A DNA stretch of 64,000 nt, from the NCBI GenBank assembly GCA_964522215.1, contig CAZFVR010000002.1, forward strand, positions 83,073-147,072, given 5' to 3'. This document shows positions 34,337 through 42,918 of this stretch, piece after piece. The translations under genes were made by a program, and so were the position numbers. Position 1 is the first letter of the stretch, and each line of letters opens with the position of its first letter. The notes below the pieces were generated by a model, which worked only from the letters and a program-made list of their open reading frames with translations, ran no database searches and was not told where the DNA came from. Origin of the DNA: CAG-390 sp964522215 (GTDB lineage Bacteria; Bacillota; Clostridia; Oscillospirales; CAG-272).

Positions 34337-35779
34337 TCAGCTGCCGTCCTTTTTTGATATTGTCGCCGTCTCCCCACGGACCTCGCGGCGGAGGGCGAGT
34401 AGGGCGGCAAGGTTTATCATAGTCATCACACCGATGATCATATCCGCGATCGCCCAAGCGGAGGCGGCTGTCATAACCGCGCCGATATACGCGGAGGCGG
34501 CATAGACAACATTAAACCACGCAACGGTGCGGCGGCGGGCGGACGGTCCGAGGCCGAGCTGAGCTATGCACTCCTGGCCGTAAAATGCCCAGCATGCAAC
34601 GGTGGCGGCGGCAAACAGCAATACGGCGGCGGCAAGCGGCAATACCGCCCACTTGCCAAGCGCTGAGGCGTACGCCGCTATCGTCATCATGGCAGGATCG
34701 TGGCTGTAGAGCACAGCCGCATCATAATTAGTAAGCACCACCAAAGCAGTCGCGGCTGCAAGCACCAGCGTATCAACTACCACCTCAGCGATGCCCAAAA
34801 AGCCCTGCCGCACCGCCGAGCTTGTGTTGGCTGTCGCGTGCGCGAGCGGGGAAGTTCCACTGCCCGCCTCGTTAGATATCAGCCCGCGACTGACGCCGCA
34901 GCGCACGGCGCGAGAGGTAAAAAAGCCGAATATGCCGCCGATGATCCGTGCTGATATGCTCCCGTTGCCCGCAATGCCGTCGGTAAAGCTAAAGGCATCG
35001 CGCAGGATAAATGCAAGTACTCGCGGCAGCTCACTCGCGCGCAGGATCAGCGCCGCTATCGATAGAATAAAAAAACCAACGCTTATAAACGGTACTATCA
35101 CGCCGCAAATGGAGGAGATGCGCCGTCCGCCTCCGCGTGCGATAAAAAATACCGCCAAGGCCATCACCGCACCGAATATCCGTGGGTCTGTGCCGGTACT
35201 GCCCAAAAGAGCTCCCGCTGCGGCGTTGACCTGTAACATGCACCCCATTCCGATGGCGTTGAGGATGCAAAGCAGTGCGAATAAGTGCCCCGCCAGCCTG
35301 CCGCGCTGCGGGCGTGCGGGATCTCCCAAGGCATCCTCTATATAGATCGGCGCACCTCCGTGCCACTCCCCACTAATGCGCCGGCGGTGCTTTATGCCAA
35401 GCAAGGTCTCGGAATACTTAAGCGAGGTGGCAAGCAGTGCGGATATCATCATCCAAAACACCGCGCCCGCGCCACCCGCCCATATGGCGGCGGCAACGCC
35501 TGCAATATTGCCCACACCAAGCGTTCCCGCAAGAGCCAGTGCCAGCGCGCGGGCAGGTGAGTTGCGCCTCCCTTGATCGCCCCGCGCTTCGATCGTTCTG
35601 CTTTCATATTCATTGCCACGCTCACCGGCGGCGCGGGACGGTGGTGAGTACAGCATACGCACGCCGCGCCATAGTCGGCGTGGGTGCCAAAGACCGGTGT
35701 ATATACCCAGGTAAAGCCCGGATGCCGAGAGTGCCGCCGGCAACAGTGTGCCGAGTATACGGTTAAAAAGATCTATCAT
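34337..35779 (-). CDS. Sodium:alanine/glycine symporter family protein (AGCS)
   Basis: The 480-residue protein has about ten to eleven hydrophobic helices. Family blocks include ALALALAGTLGVGNIAGVAA (the N-terminal AGCS signature), GGAPIYIEDAL, and RAVRCGVSRGLISNEAGSGT followed by SPLAHATANTSSAVRQGFLG. AGCS proteins import alanine or glycine with Na+ or H+. The ATG at 35779 has GGAG eight bases upstream; in-frame ATGs at 35797 and 35848 do not. A TATAAT is visible near 35816-35821 on the minus strand without a clear -35 box. The residues around 48-75 are more Arg-rich than usual. Confidence 0.9.
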   Translation of the reverse strand: MIDLFNRILGTLLPAALSASGLYLGIYTGLWHPRRLWRGVRMLYSPPSRAAGERGNEYESRTIEARGDQGRRNSPARALALALAGTLGVGNIAGVAAAIWAGGAGAVFWMMISALLATSLKYSETLLGIKHRRRISGEWHGGAPIYIEDALGDPARPQRGRLAGHLFALLCILNAIGMGCMLQVNAAAGALLGSTGTDPRIFGAVMALAVFFIARGGGRRISSICGVIVPFISVGFFILSIAALILRASELPRVLAFILRDAFSFTDGIAGNGSISARIIGGIFGFFTSRAVRCGVSRGLISNEAGSGTSPLAHATANTSSAVRQGFLGIAEVVVDTLVLAAATALVVLTNYDAAVLYSHDPAMMTIAAYASALGKWAVLPLAAAVLLFAAATVACWAFYGQECIAQLGLGPSARRRTVAWFNVVYAASAYIGAVMTAASAWAIADMIIGVMTMINLAALLALRREVRGETATISKKDGS

Positions 35780-35907
35780 GTAAGCTCCGTGCGACATATA
35801 TTTTCGTTTTATCGCATTATAATATATATTCGGACACAGTGTTGGCAATTACAAAATCGTCTGCTAAAAATAAATGTTAAATATGTGTTAATTCACGCTC
35901 TTACCCC

Positions 35908-35935
35908 TTGATTTTTTCCAATATCGTGGTACAAT
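35908..35935 (+). promoter_or_regulatory. Promoter of groES-groEL
   Basis: TTGATT (35908-35913) and TACAAT (35930-35935) are 16 bases apart, just upstream of the CIRCE repeat. Confidence 0.75.
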
Positions 35936-35947
35936 TATACTTGTAAG

Positions 35948-35974
35948 TTAGCACTCGGGTCAAACGAGTGCCAA
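35948..35974 (+). promoter_or_regulatory. CIRCE operator (HrcA binding site)
   Basis: TTAGCACTC (35948-35956), nine spacer bases, then GAGTGCCAA (35966-35974). The consensus second arm is GAGTGCTAA, so there is one mismatch. It lies right after the -10 box, as in other HrcA-controlled groE operons. Confidence 0.92.
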
Positions 35975-36031
35975 TAGAACGATAAAAGAAATAGCGCAGA
36001 CGACTGCGCGGAATTCCAAGGAGGAATAATT

Positions 36032-36319
36032 ATGAACATCAAACCGTTGGCTGACAGAGTTGTAATAAAGCTCGTCGAGGCGGAGGAAAAAACAAAGGCG
36101 GGTATCATTCTCACATCCGCCGCGCAGGAAAAGCCCCAGATCGCTGAGGTAGTGGCAGTGGGTCCCGGCAAGACCAACGATGACGGCAAGCTCGTTCCCG
36201 TTGCTCTCAAGGTAGGCGACAAGGTAATCGCCAGCAAGTACGCGGGCACCGAGGTAAAGCTTGACGGTACCGAGTACACCATCATTTCCGAAAAAGACGT
36301 TCTCGCCGTTATCGACTGA
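36032..36319 (+). CDS. groES: Co-chaperonin GroES
   Basis: The 95-residue protein reads NIKPLADRVVIKLVEAEEKT, KAGIILTSAAQEKPQ (the mobile loop) and GTEYTIISEKDVLAVID. It caps GroEL. AAGGAGG precedes the ATG. It is transcribed with groEL, 32 bases away, under HrcA-type control. Confidence 0.97.
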   Translation: MNIKPLADRVVIKLVEAEEKTKAGIILTSAAQEKPQIAEVVAVGPGKTNDDGKLVPVALKVGDKVIASKYAGTEVKLDGTEYTIISEKDVLAVID

Positions 36320-36351
36320 GAACAAAGTAAACCACAGGAGGACAGATCATT

Positions 36352-37989
36352 ATGGCAAAAGATATTCTTTACGGTATAGACGCAAGAAACGCACTGCTCC
36401 GCGGCGTTGATAAGTTGGCGGACACAGTTAAGATCACACTCGGCCCGAAGGGCAGAAATGTTGTTCTTGATAAAAAATACGGCGCACCCCTCATCACAAA
36501 CGATGGTGTTACCATCGCCAAGGAGATCGAGCTTGAGGATCCCGCCGAGAACATGGGCGCACAGCTTGTAAAAGAGGTCGCCACAAAGACCAACGATGCA
36601 GCCGGCGACGGTACAACCACCGCTACCCTGCTTGCACAGGCAATGATCCACGAGGGCATGAAGAACGTTACTGCGGGAGCCAACCCCATGGTCCTTCGCA
36701 AGGGCATGAAAAAGGCTGTCGATCGCGCTGTTGAGTGCCTCAAGGCCGGCTCTAAAAAGGTCAACGGTTCGGATGATATCGCCCGCGTAGGCACTATCTC
36801 TGCAGGCGACGAGGTGATCGGTACACTTATCGCCAACGCTATGGAAAAGGTCACCGCCGACGGTGTTATCACCGTTGAGGAGTCCAAGACCTCCGAGACC
36901 TATTCCGAGGTCGTTGAGGGCATGCAGTTCGACCGCGGCTACCTCTCCCCCTACATGGCAACGGATATGGAAAAGATGGAGGCAGTGCTTGACGACTGCT
37001 ACATCCTTATCACAGATAAAAAGATCTCCTCCGTTCAGGATATCCTGCCCCTGCTTGAGCAGATCGTTCAGGCCGGCAAGAAGCTTTTGATCATCGCCGA
37101 GGATGTTGAGGGCGAGGCTCTCACCACCATCGTGCTCAATAAGCTCCGCGGCACATTCACCTGCGTTGCCGTTAAGGCTCCTTCCTTTGGTGAAAAGAGA
37201 AAAGAGATGCTCCGCGATATCGCTATCCTCACCGGTGGCGAGGTCGTAACGAGCGAGCTGGGCCTTGAGCTTAAGGATGCTACTATGCAGCAGCTCGGCC
37301 ACGCACGCCAGGTCAAGGTCAACAAGGAGAACACCATCATCGTTGACGGCTCCGGCAACAGCGAGGCTATCAGCGACCGCGTAGCGCAGATCCGCTCCGA
37401 GATCGAGCACGTGACCTCCGATTTCGACCGCGAGAAGCTTCAGGAAAGACTTGCAAAGCTCGCCGGCGGTGTTGCGGTCATCAAGGTCGGTGCCGCTACC
37501 GAAGTCGAGATGAAGGAAAAGAAGCTCCGCATCGAGGATGCGCTTAACGCAACTCGCGCCGCAGTTGAGGAGGGCATAGTCCCCGGCGGCGGAACAGCAT
37601 ATCTCAATGTCATCTCCGAGGTAGAAAAGCTTGTAAAGACCGTTGAGGGTGACGAAAAGACCGGTGTTCGCATCGTTCTTAAGGCTCTTGAGGCTCCCGT
37701 GCGCCAGATCGCTGCCAATGCAGGACTTGACGAGGGCGTTGTTGTAAGCAAGATCCTCTCCGCTCGCAAGCCCGGCTGGGGCTTTGATGCCTACAATGAG
37801 ACCTATGTCGATATGATCGGCGCAGGCATCGTTGACCCGACCAAGGTCACGCGCTCCGCACTTCAGAACGCCGCTTCCATCGCAGCGACCATCCTCACCA
37901 CCGAGTCGGTCGTTGCAAATCAAAAGGAAGATCCCGCCGCTGCAGCTGCCGCAAATGCCGCAATGAACGCAGGCGGAGGAATGTATTGA
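36352..37989 (+). CDS. groEL: Chaperonin GroEL
   Basis: The 545-residue ATP-driven chaperonin has the nucleotide-binding block TLGPKGRNVVLDKKYGAPLI, AGDGTTTATLLAQAM and the signature AAVEEGIVPGGGTAYL near residue 400. The C-terminus ends with a short Gly/Met-rich tail (NAGGGMY). AGGAGG precedes the ATG. Confidence 0.98.
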   Translation: MAKDILYGIDARNALLRGVDKLADTVKITLGPKGRNVVLDKKYGAPLITNDGVTIAKEIELEDPAENMGAQLVKEVATKTNDAAGDGTTTATLLAQAMIHEGMKNVTAGANPMVLRKGMKKAVDRAVECLKAGSKKVNGSDDIARVGTISAGDEVIGTLIANAMEKVTADGVITVEESKTSETYSEVVEGMQFDRGYLSPYMATDMEKMEAVLDDCYILITDKKISSVQDILPLLEQIVQAGKKLLIIAEDVEGEALTTIVLNKLRGTFTCVAVKAPSFGEKRKEMLRDIAILTGGEVVTSELGLELKDATMQQLGHARQVKVNKENTIIVDGSGNSEAISDRVAQIRSEIEHVTSDFDREKLQERLAKLAGGVAVIKVGAATEVEMKEKKLRIEDALNATRAAVEEGIVPGGGTAYLNVISEVEKLVKTVEGDEKTGVRIVLKALEAPVRQIAANAGLDEGVVVSKILSARKPGWGFDAYNETYVDMIGAGIVDPTKVTRSALQNAASIAATILTTESVVANQKEDPAAAAAANAAMNAGGGMY

Positions 37990-38028
37990 TCTAAATAATA
38001 TCTCGGCCGTGCATCGGTCGTGATACTA

Positions 38029-38067
38029 CCTGCCGCCGCAGATATCTGCGGCGGCAGGCTTCTTTTT
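38029..38067 (+). terminator. Terminator of groES-groEL
   Basis: A perfect 15-bp inverted repeat (38029-38043/38044-38058) is followed by CTTCTTTTT. Confidence 0.88.
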
Positions 38068-38202
38068 GGACGTGGGTGCAAGACGTGTGCATGGACGGAT
38101 ATCTTTCTTTTATTTGCCAATTTCGGTGCTTCGTTTTTCGTATAAGATGCATATTTTTTTATAAATATCGCATCTTTTTTTGTTGTAGAATTGATTAAAA
38201 TA

Positions 38203-38231
38203 TTGACACGCTTAATTTATTGTGCTATAAT
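38203..38231 (+). promoter_or_regulatory. Consensus promoter of the surface-protein gene
   Basis: TTGACA (38203-38208), 17 bases, TATAAT (38226-38231): a perfect match, implying strong transcription of the gene that follows. Confidence 0.85.
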
Positions 38232-38275
38232 TGAATCATCTTAATTGGCCATAGGCCATAAAGAAAGGTGAAAAA

Positions 38276-39327
38276 ACAAAGAAAAAAGTACTTTCTGTTC
38301 TTCTTTGCGCTATGATGCTGGCATCCATGCTCTGCATGTCGATATCCGCCGCTGATTACGCCACTGCCGCTGACGGCGATGTTCTTTACGATGTAAAGTT
38401 TAACGAGACAGCAGGCTTTGTCCCCACGATCCTTGTTGATGACAAAGGTGGTCACACTGTGGACGTCTCCACGGACGGCACAACAGTAAAGCTTTCCTAC
38501 AATGACGTCACCAAGGGTAAATTCTACTGGGGCGGTACATTTGACGGCTTTGAGGTCGGCGAAGGCAAAACATACACTCTTTCCGGTAAGATCCAGATAG
38601 AGGGTACAAATGCCGGTGTATACTACAATGTAGCCAAGGAAAATCTCGGCTCTAACTACAAGAAGATGTACGGTGTATACGGCGGTCGTGCGGATAATCA
38701 CGATATGTCCCTTGTGTGTGGTGGTGCCAAGTATGTTGGTTCCGTCCTTAAGGAGGATGGTACACTCGTTTGCGATGGTTCTGCTTACGCAAAGTATGAC
38801 TTCCAGGCCGCTATGGCAGCTAACGCTGACGGCTTCTGCCGGATCGACATCGTTGTTGATGGCTGGGATTACTCCGTTTACTTCAACGGCGTTCTCTTTG
38901 ATAAGCACATTGGTACTGCCAATGATTTTGCGGCTGATTGCACCAACAGCTCCCTTGGCTTTGCTGTATATCTTTACAACAAGAACTCCGCTATCACAGC
39001 CAAGGATTTCGTTCTCTACAAGGGCGATGTCGTTAACAACGCACCCGTTGTCACCGAGCCTGTAACCGAGCCTGTTGCAACCGAGCCTCCCGCCACTGAG
39101 CCCACCGCNNNNNNNNNNNNNNNNNNNNNNNNNNNNNNNNNNNNNNNNNNNNNNNNNNNNNNNNNNNNNNNNNNNNNNNNNNNNNNNNNNNNNNNNNNNN
39201 NNNNNNNNCCGCCACTGAGCCCACCGCTCCCTCCACCGGCGATAACGCTGTTATCATCGTTCTGGCCGTTGCTATGGTCGCACTGCTCGGCACTGCCGTA
39301 ACAGTTAAGACTGTTCGCGAGAAATAA
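38276..39327 (+). CDS. Secreted wall- or membrane-anchored surface protein, start codon unclear, interrupted by a gap
   Basis: The mature part before the gap (ADYATAADGDVLYDVKFNET...) is a beta-rich domain of a laminin-G/concanavalin-like kind (WDYSVYFNGVLFDKHIG), then a TEP-rich Thr/Pro repeat that runs into the gap. After it the frame reads APSTGDNAVIIVLAVAMVAL and ends VREK, a TGD-hydrophobic-basic tail like sortase or membrane anchors in Clostridia. The signal peptide requires KKKVLSVLLCAMMLASMLCM, but the in-frame codon before it is ACA (38276-38278), where ATG is expected after AAGGTGA. The first in-frame ATG, at 38312, would lose the charged start. Gap length is unknown, so the frames on either side need not agree as printed. 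Confidence 0.7.
39109..39208. other. Assembly gap of 100 N
   Basis: Exactly 100 N interrupt the Thr/Pro/Glu-rich repeat of the surface protein. The flanks (CCGCCACTGAGCCCACCGC) recur on both sides, so repeat collapse is the likely cause. Confidence 0.97.
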
Positions 39328-39347
39328 TCGAATTATCATTCAATATA

Positions 39348-39382
39348 AGAGACTGTCGCCACGGCGACAGTCTCTGTTTTTT
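39348..39382 (+). terminator. Terminator of the surface-protein gene
   Basis: GAGACTGTCGCC (39349-39360) and GGCGACAGTCTC (39363-39374) pair and a T-run follows. Confidence 0.9.
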
Positions 39383-39459
39383 ACAGTCGCATCGCAACTG
39401 ACGGTTGCGAAAAAAGTCAAAAAATCGGTTGCGGTGGCCGCAAAAACGATATTTGTTGC

Positions 39460-39488
39460 TTGACATTGCTCGTGTATTGCGGTATAAT
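39460..39488 (+). promoter_or_regulatory. Consensus promoter of the ROK kinase gene
   Basis: TTGACA (39460-39465), 17 bases, TATAAT (39483-39488). Confidence 0.85.
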
Positions 39489-39564
39489 ATCATCAGAGGC
39501 AGTGCGCTGTGTCGCACATATGCCAAAAACAGCAAACAGCCGCAACTGCGGCGGGAGGACAAAA

Positions 39565-40521
39565 TTGTATAGGATAGGCATTGACCTTGGCGGAACCAAC
39601 ATCGCCGTAGGACTTGTTGATGAAAATATGAATATCGTTGAAAAGCAGAGCACTCCGACGCTTGCCGAGCGCGATCCGCTTTGCATAGTTGACGATATGG
39701 CCGCGCTCTGCCGCAAGGTGGCGGAGGCTCACGGCGTTTCGATGGGCGATGTGGAGTCGGTAGGCGTAGCCTCCCCCGGTATCGCCAACGACAGCAGCGG
39801 CCGTATAGAGTACGCAAACAATCTGCCGTTCAGGCAGTTCCCGCTTGCAGCTCTCTTGGCGGAAAGACTGGGTCAGGTCTCGGTACATCTTGCCAACGAT
39901 GCCAATGCCGCCGCATGGGGCGAGGCCGTTGCGGGTGCTGCAAAGGGAACGAGCGATTCCGTTATGATCACCCTTGGCACGGGAGTCGGCGGTGGTGTTA
40001 TCATCGACAACAGGATACTTACAGGCTTTAATAATGCCGGCGGCGAGCTTGGTCACATCGTTATCGCCGCAGGCGGCAGACCCTGCTCCTGCGGTCGTTA
40101 CGGCTGTTGGGAGGCCTATAGCTCTGCCACAGCCATGATTAATATGACCCGAGAAAAGCTTGAGGAGTGCCAAAAAAGCGGACGGCACACTCTTATCGAG
40201 GATATGGTGCGCGAGCGCGGCAAAATATCCGGCCGCACGGCGTGCGATGCCATGCGCGCGGGTGACGAGGCGGCGGCAGAGGTCTTTCACGAGTATCTCC
40301 ATTATCTCGCCTGCGGACTTGCCAACATCATAAATATATTCCAGCCTGAGATAATCTCGCTGGGCGGCGGCATCTCAAACGAGGGCAACTTCCTGCTTGA
40401 GCCGCTGATCCCGCTCGTACGTGCCGAGCAGTACGGCGGCGGACTGGTCAGCATGACCGATATACGCATCGCACAGCTTGGCAATGATGCCGGCATCGTG
40501 GGAGCGGCAATGCTTAAATGA
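39565..40521 (+). CDS. ROK-family sugar kinase (glucokinase-like)
   Basis: The 318-residue protein begins with the phosphate-1 motif IGIDLGGTNIAVGLVDE, has LANDANAAAWGEA with the catalytic Asp, TLGTGVGGGVIIDNRIL and the ROK zinc motif CSCGRYGCWEAYSSA. The length and CxCGxxGCxE signature favour glucokinase; N-acetylmannosamine or fructose kinase cannot be excluded. The start is TTG (39565), six bases after GGGAGG; no ATG fits, and the open frame further upstream overlaps the promoter. A hairpin follows, then an amidohydrolase gene. Confidence 0.88.
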   Translation: MYRIGIDLGGTNIAVGLVDENMNIVEKQSTPTLAERDPLCIVDDMAALCRKVAEAHGVSMGDVESVGVASPGIANDSSGRIEYANNLPFRQFPLAALLAERLGQVSVHLANDANAAAWGEAVAGAAKGTSDSVMITLGTGVGGGVIIDNRILTGFNNAGGELGHIVIAAGGRPCSCGRYGCWEAYSSATAMINMTREKLEECQKSGRHTLIEDMVRERGKISGRTACDAMRAGDEAAAEVFHEYLHYLACGLANIINIFQPEIISLGGGISNEGNFLLEPLIPLVRAEQYGGGLVSMTDIRIAQLGNDAGIVGAAMLK

Positions 40522-40530
40522 TCAAAAATG

Positions 40531-40572
40531 ACAGAGCGATGGGTGCGCACCTTGGCGGACCTATCGCTCTGT
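40531..40572 (+). terminator. Hairpin after the ROK kinase gene
   Basis: ACAGAGCGAT (40531-40540) pairs with ATCGCTCTGT (40563-40572), with a smaller GGTGCGCACC palindrome inside. No strong T-run follows, so it may instead be a regulatory structure before the amidohydrolase. Confidence 0.45.
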
Positions 40573-40640
40573 GTGGCTTTAGGGCCGAATGCTTGATATC
40601 ACTATTCTGCCGCCGCGTGCGGCAAAAAACGGAGTTATCT

Positions 40641-41939
40641 ATGAAAAACACAAACAAAAGCACTTATGTATTAACAAACGGAGTGATCCTTGACGGTACT
40701 CGAAACATGGAGCCGCAGCGCGGTAAGGCGATATTGGTGCGCGACGGCAAAATTGCCGAGATCATGCCGAGCGAGCGTGTGCCGAGCGGCGCCGAGAGGG
40801 TGGATCTTGGCGGCAAGTATATAATGCCGGGTCTTATAAACATGCACGTTCACCTGGCGGGCAGTGGCAAGCCGCAAAAAAAGCAGCGCGACAACGCGCG
40901 GCTGGTGGATATGATAATGAGCACCGCTTTGACCCGCGCCGTGGCGTACAAGATGGTTGGCGGCTTTGCGATGACAGAACTTGCGAGCGGCGTTACCACC
41001 ATCCGCACTGTCGGTGGACTGGGCGATTTCGATTCCCGCCTGCGTGATGATATTGCCGCCGGGCGTTGCCGCGGACCGCGCATACTTGCCGCAAATGAGG
41101 GCATATCCGTCCCGGGCGGACACATGGCGGGGTCGGTCGCGGTGGCGGCACACAATAATGAGGAGGCTCTGGCGCAGCTTGAGCGTGCGCGTGCCGAGGG
41201 CGTTGACCTTGTAAAGCTTATGGTGACCGGCGGTGTTTTGGATGCCAAGGAAAAGGGGACTCCGGGCGAGCTGAAGATGCCGCGGGAGATGATACGTGCC
41301 GTGTGCGATGCGGCGCACAAAATGGGCTACCGCGTAGCGGCGCATGTTGAATCTGCCGAGGGCGTGCGCGCGGCGCTTGAGGGCGGCGTTGACTCTATCG
41401 AGCACGGAGCTAAGCCGGATGCCGAGATGATCTCGCTCTTTAAAGAGCGCGGTGCGTTTTTGTGCACAACGCTATCCCCGGCGCTTCCTTACGCGCTGTT
41501 TGATAGGTCGATCTCAAGCGCCTCCGAGGTCGAGCAGTTCAACGGCAATATGGTGTTTGAGGGTATCATCGAATGCGCCCGCGCGGCACTTGAAAATGAT
41601 ATCCCGCTGGTGCTCGGCAACGATGTAGGTTGCCCTTGGATCACACAATATGATTTTTGGCGGGAGCTTTATTATTTCCATAAATTCGTGGGAGCGGAAA
41701 ACTCCTTTGCCCTTTATACCGCAACATCGCGCAGTGCCGAGCTTGCGGGCATTGGGGATATTACCGGCAGTATAGCCCCGGGACTTGCGGCGGATATGAT
41801 AGTTACCGCCGACGACCCGCTGGCCGACCTTCGTGCACTCCGCCATGTTGATATGGTGATAGCACGCGGGGAGATAATGGCCGACCCCAAATTTAAACGC
41901 CGCAAAAATGTTGAGGCGGAGCTTGATAAGTTCCTTTAA
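40641..41939 (+). CDS. Amidohydrolase, imidazolonepropionase-like
   Basis: The 432-residue protein has the beta-sandwich plus TIM-barrel fold of metal-dependent amidohydrolases: N-terminal GVILDGTRNMEPQRG, the HxH metal motif in GLINMHVHLAGSG, KLMVTGGV with a candidate bridging Lys, VAAHVESAEG and SIEHGAK with further His, and GNDVGCPW with the active-site Asp. C-terminal GSIAPGLAADMIVTADDPL completes the sandwich. Substrate is unknown; relatives include imidazolonepropionases and Xaa-Pro dipeptidases. The ATG at 40641 follows ACGGAG. Confidence 0.87.
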   Translation: MKNTNKSTYVLTNGVILDGTRNMEPQRGKAILVRDGKIAEIMPSERVPSGAERVDLGGKYIMPGLINMHVHLAGSGKPQKKQRDNARLVDMIMSTALTRAVAYKMVGGFAMTELASGVTTIRTVGGLGDFDSRLRDDIAAGRCRGPRILAANEGISVPGGHMAGSVAVAAHNNEEALAQLERARAEGVDLVKLMVTGGVLDAKEKGTPGELKMPREMIRAVCDAAHKMGYRVAAHVESAEGVRAALEGGVDSIEHGAKPDAEMISLFKERGAFLCTTLSPALPYALFDRSISSASEVEQFNGNMVFEGIIECARAALENDIPLVLGNDVGCPWITQYDFWRELYYFHKFVGAENSFALYTATSRSAELAGIGDITGSIAPGLAADMIVTADDPLADLRALRHVDMVIARGEIMADPKFKRRKNVEAELDKFL

Positions 41940-41962
41940 TGCTTGCATCATCCAAAATATAA

Positions 41963-42007
41963 CACGACCCGCCCCGTGCAGACCATCGCCTGCGCGGGGC
42001 GGGTGTG
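41963..42007 (+). terminator. GC-rich hairpin after the amidohydrolase
   Basis: CACGACCCGCCCCG on the left pairs with CGGGGCGGGTGTG on the right around about a dozen bases. It lacks a T-run. It may end the amidohydrolase transcript weakly. Confidence 0.5.
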
Positions 42008-42061
42008 ATCGATAAAGGAAGAGATCATATCCATATGCCGCCGCTGTCAAGCCCGCGTGGC

Positions 42062-42090
42062 TTGAAATTTTGATCATTGTGTGATATAAT
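42062..42090 (+). promoter_or_regulatory. Promoter of the two-component/VTC cassette
   Basis: TTGAAA (42062-42067) and TATAAT (42085-42090) are 17 bases apart, about 130 bases before the regulator gene. No other promoter is evident before 48200, so the whole cassette may be one transcript. Confidence 0.7.
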
Positions 42091-42219
42091 TTTAACGAAC
42101 AAACTCAGCTGCGCCCCTCACGGGCGCGATCATTTTAGCTGTAATTAAGGTTCGTGGTGTATTATTTATCCTGACGATGCCCGTCGGCTTTGGGATCGGT
42201 CGGGTTAGGAGGGGAGACT

Positions 42220-42918
42220 ATGAAGCTTTTACTTGCCGAGGATGAGCGTGCGCTCTCCGATGCATTGGCGGCGATACTCAAGCACAACGGCTACAGTGTT
42301 GATGCCGTTTACAATGGCGAGGAGGCACTGGAGTATCTCGCCTGCGGAGAGTATGACGGCGTGATACTTGATATAATGATGCCGCGCGTGGACGGCATTG
42401 AGGTCCTGCGTAGGATACGCGCGGCGGGTAATGCCGTTCCTGTTTTGATGCTCACCGCCAAGAGTGATATCGATGACAGGGTAAAGGGGCTGGATAGCGG
42501 CGCTGATGATTACCTTACAAAGCCCTTTGCTACTCGCGAGCTGTTGGCGCGACTGCGTGCCATCACTCGCCGCAGTGGCGGGCGAGCCGAAAATATCCTA
42601 AAGGTGGGGGATCTAACCCTTGATTGCTCACAGTTTGCGCTTTGCTGTGCGGGCGGCAAGCTTTCGCTGACCGCAAAGGAGTTTGGCATTATGGAGCTGC
42701 TTATGCGCTCACCGGGGTGCGTTATCTCGGCGGAGCGGATAATGGACGGCATTTGGGGCAGTGACAGCGATGCCGAGATCAGCGTGGTGTGGACGTATCT
42801 ATCCTACCTGCGCAAAAAGTTAAAGCTTTTGGGGTCGCGTGCAAGCATTCGCGTGGTGCGCAATATCGGCTACACGCTGGACTGCGGCCCTGACGGCAGG
42901 GAGGATCAAAATGTGTAG
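42220..42918 (+). CDS. OmpR-family response regulator
   Basis: The 232-residue protein has a receiver domain (residues 1-115) with acidic DE at 8-9, the phospho-acceptor Asp51 in VILDIMMPRVDG, VLMLTAKS and the LTKPF lysine. A winged-helix OmpR DNA-binding domain follows (LTAKEFGIMELLMRSPGCVI, VVWTYLSYLRKKLK, IRVVRNIGYTLD). The ATG at 42220 has AGGAGGGG; an in-frame start at 42190 is weaker. It overlaps the kinase gene by eight bases. It probably controls the cassette or related envelope genes. Confidence 0.95.
   Translation: MKLLLAEDERALSDALAAILKHNGYSVDAVYNGEEALEYLACGEYDGVILDIMMPRVDGIEVLRRIRAAGNAVPVLMLTAKSDIDDRVKGLDSGADDYLTKPFATRELLARLRAITRRSGGRAENILKVGDLTLDCSQFALCCAGGKLSLTAKEFGIMELLMRSPGCVISAERIMDGIWGSDSDAEISVVWTYLSYLRKKLKLLGSRASIRVVRNIGYTLDCGPDGREDQNV

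Noticed and set aside
35935..37923. A 662-codon open frame on the minus strand opposite groES-groEL
   Set aside because: It is the mirror of a highly biased GroEL coding frame, has no ribosome site or known motif, and overlaps two certain genes completely.
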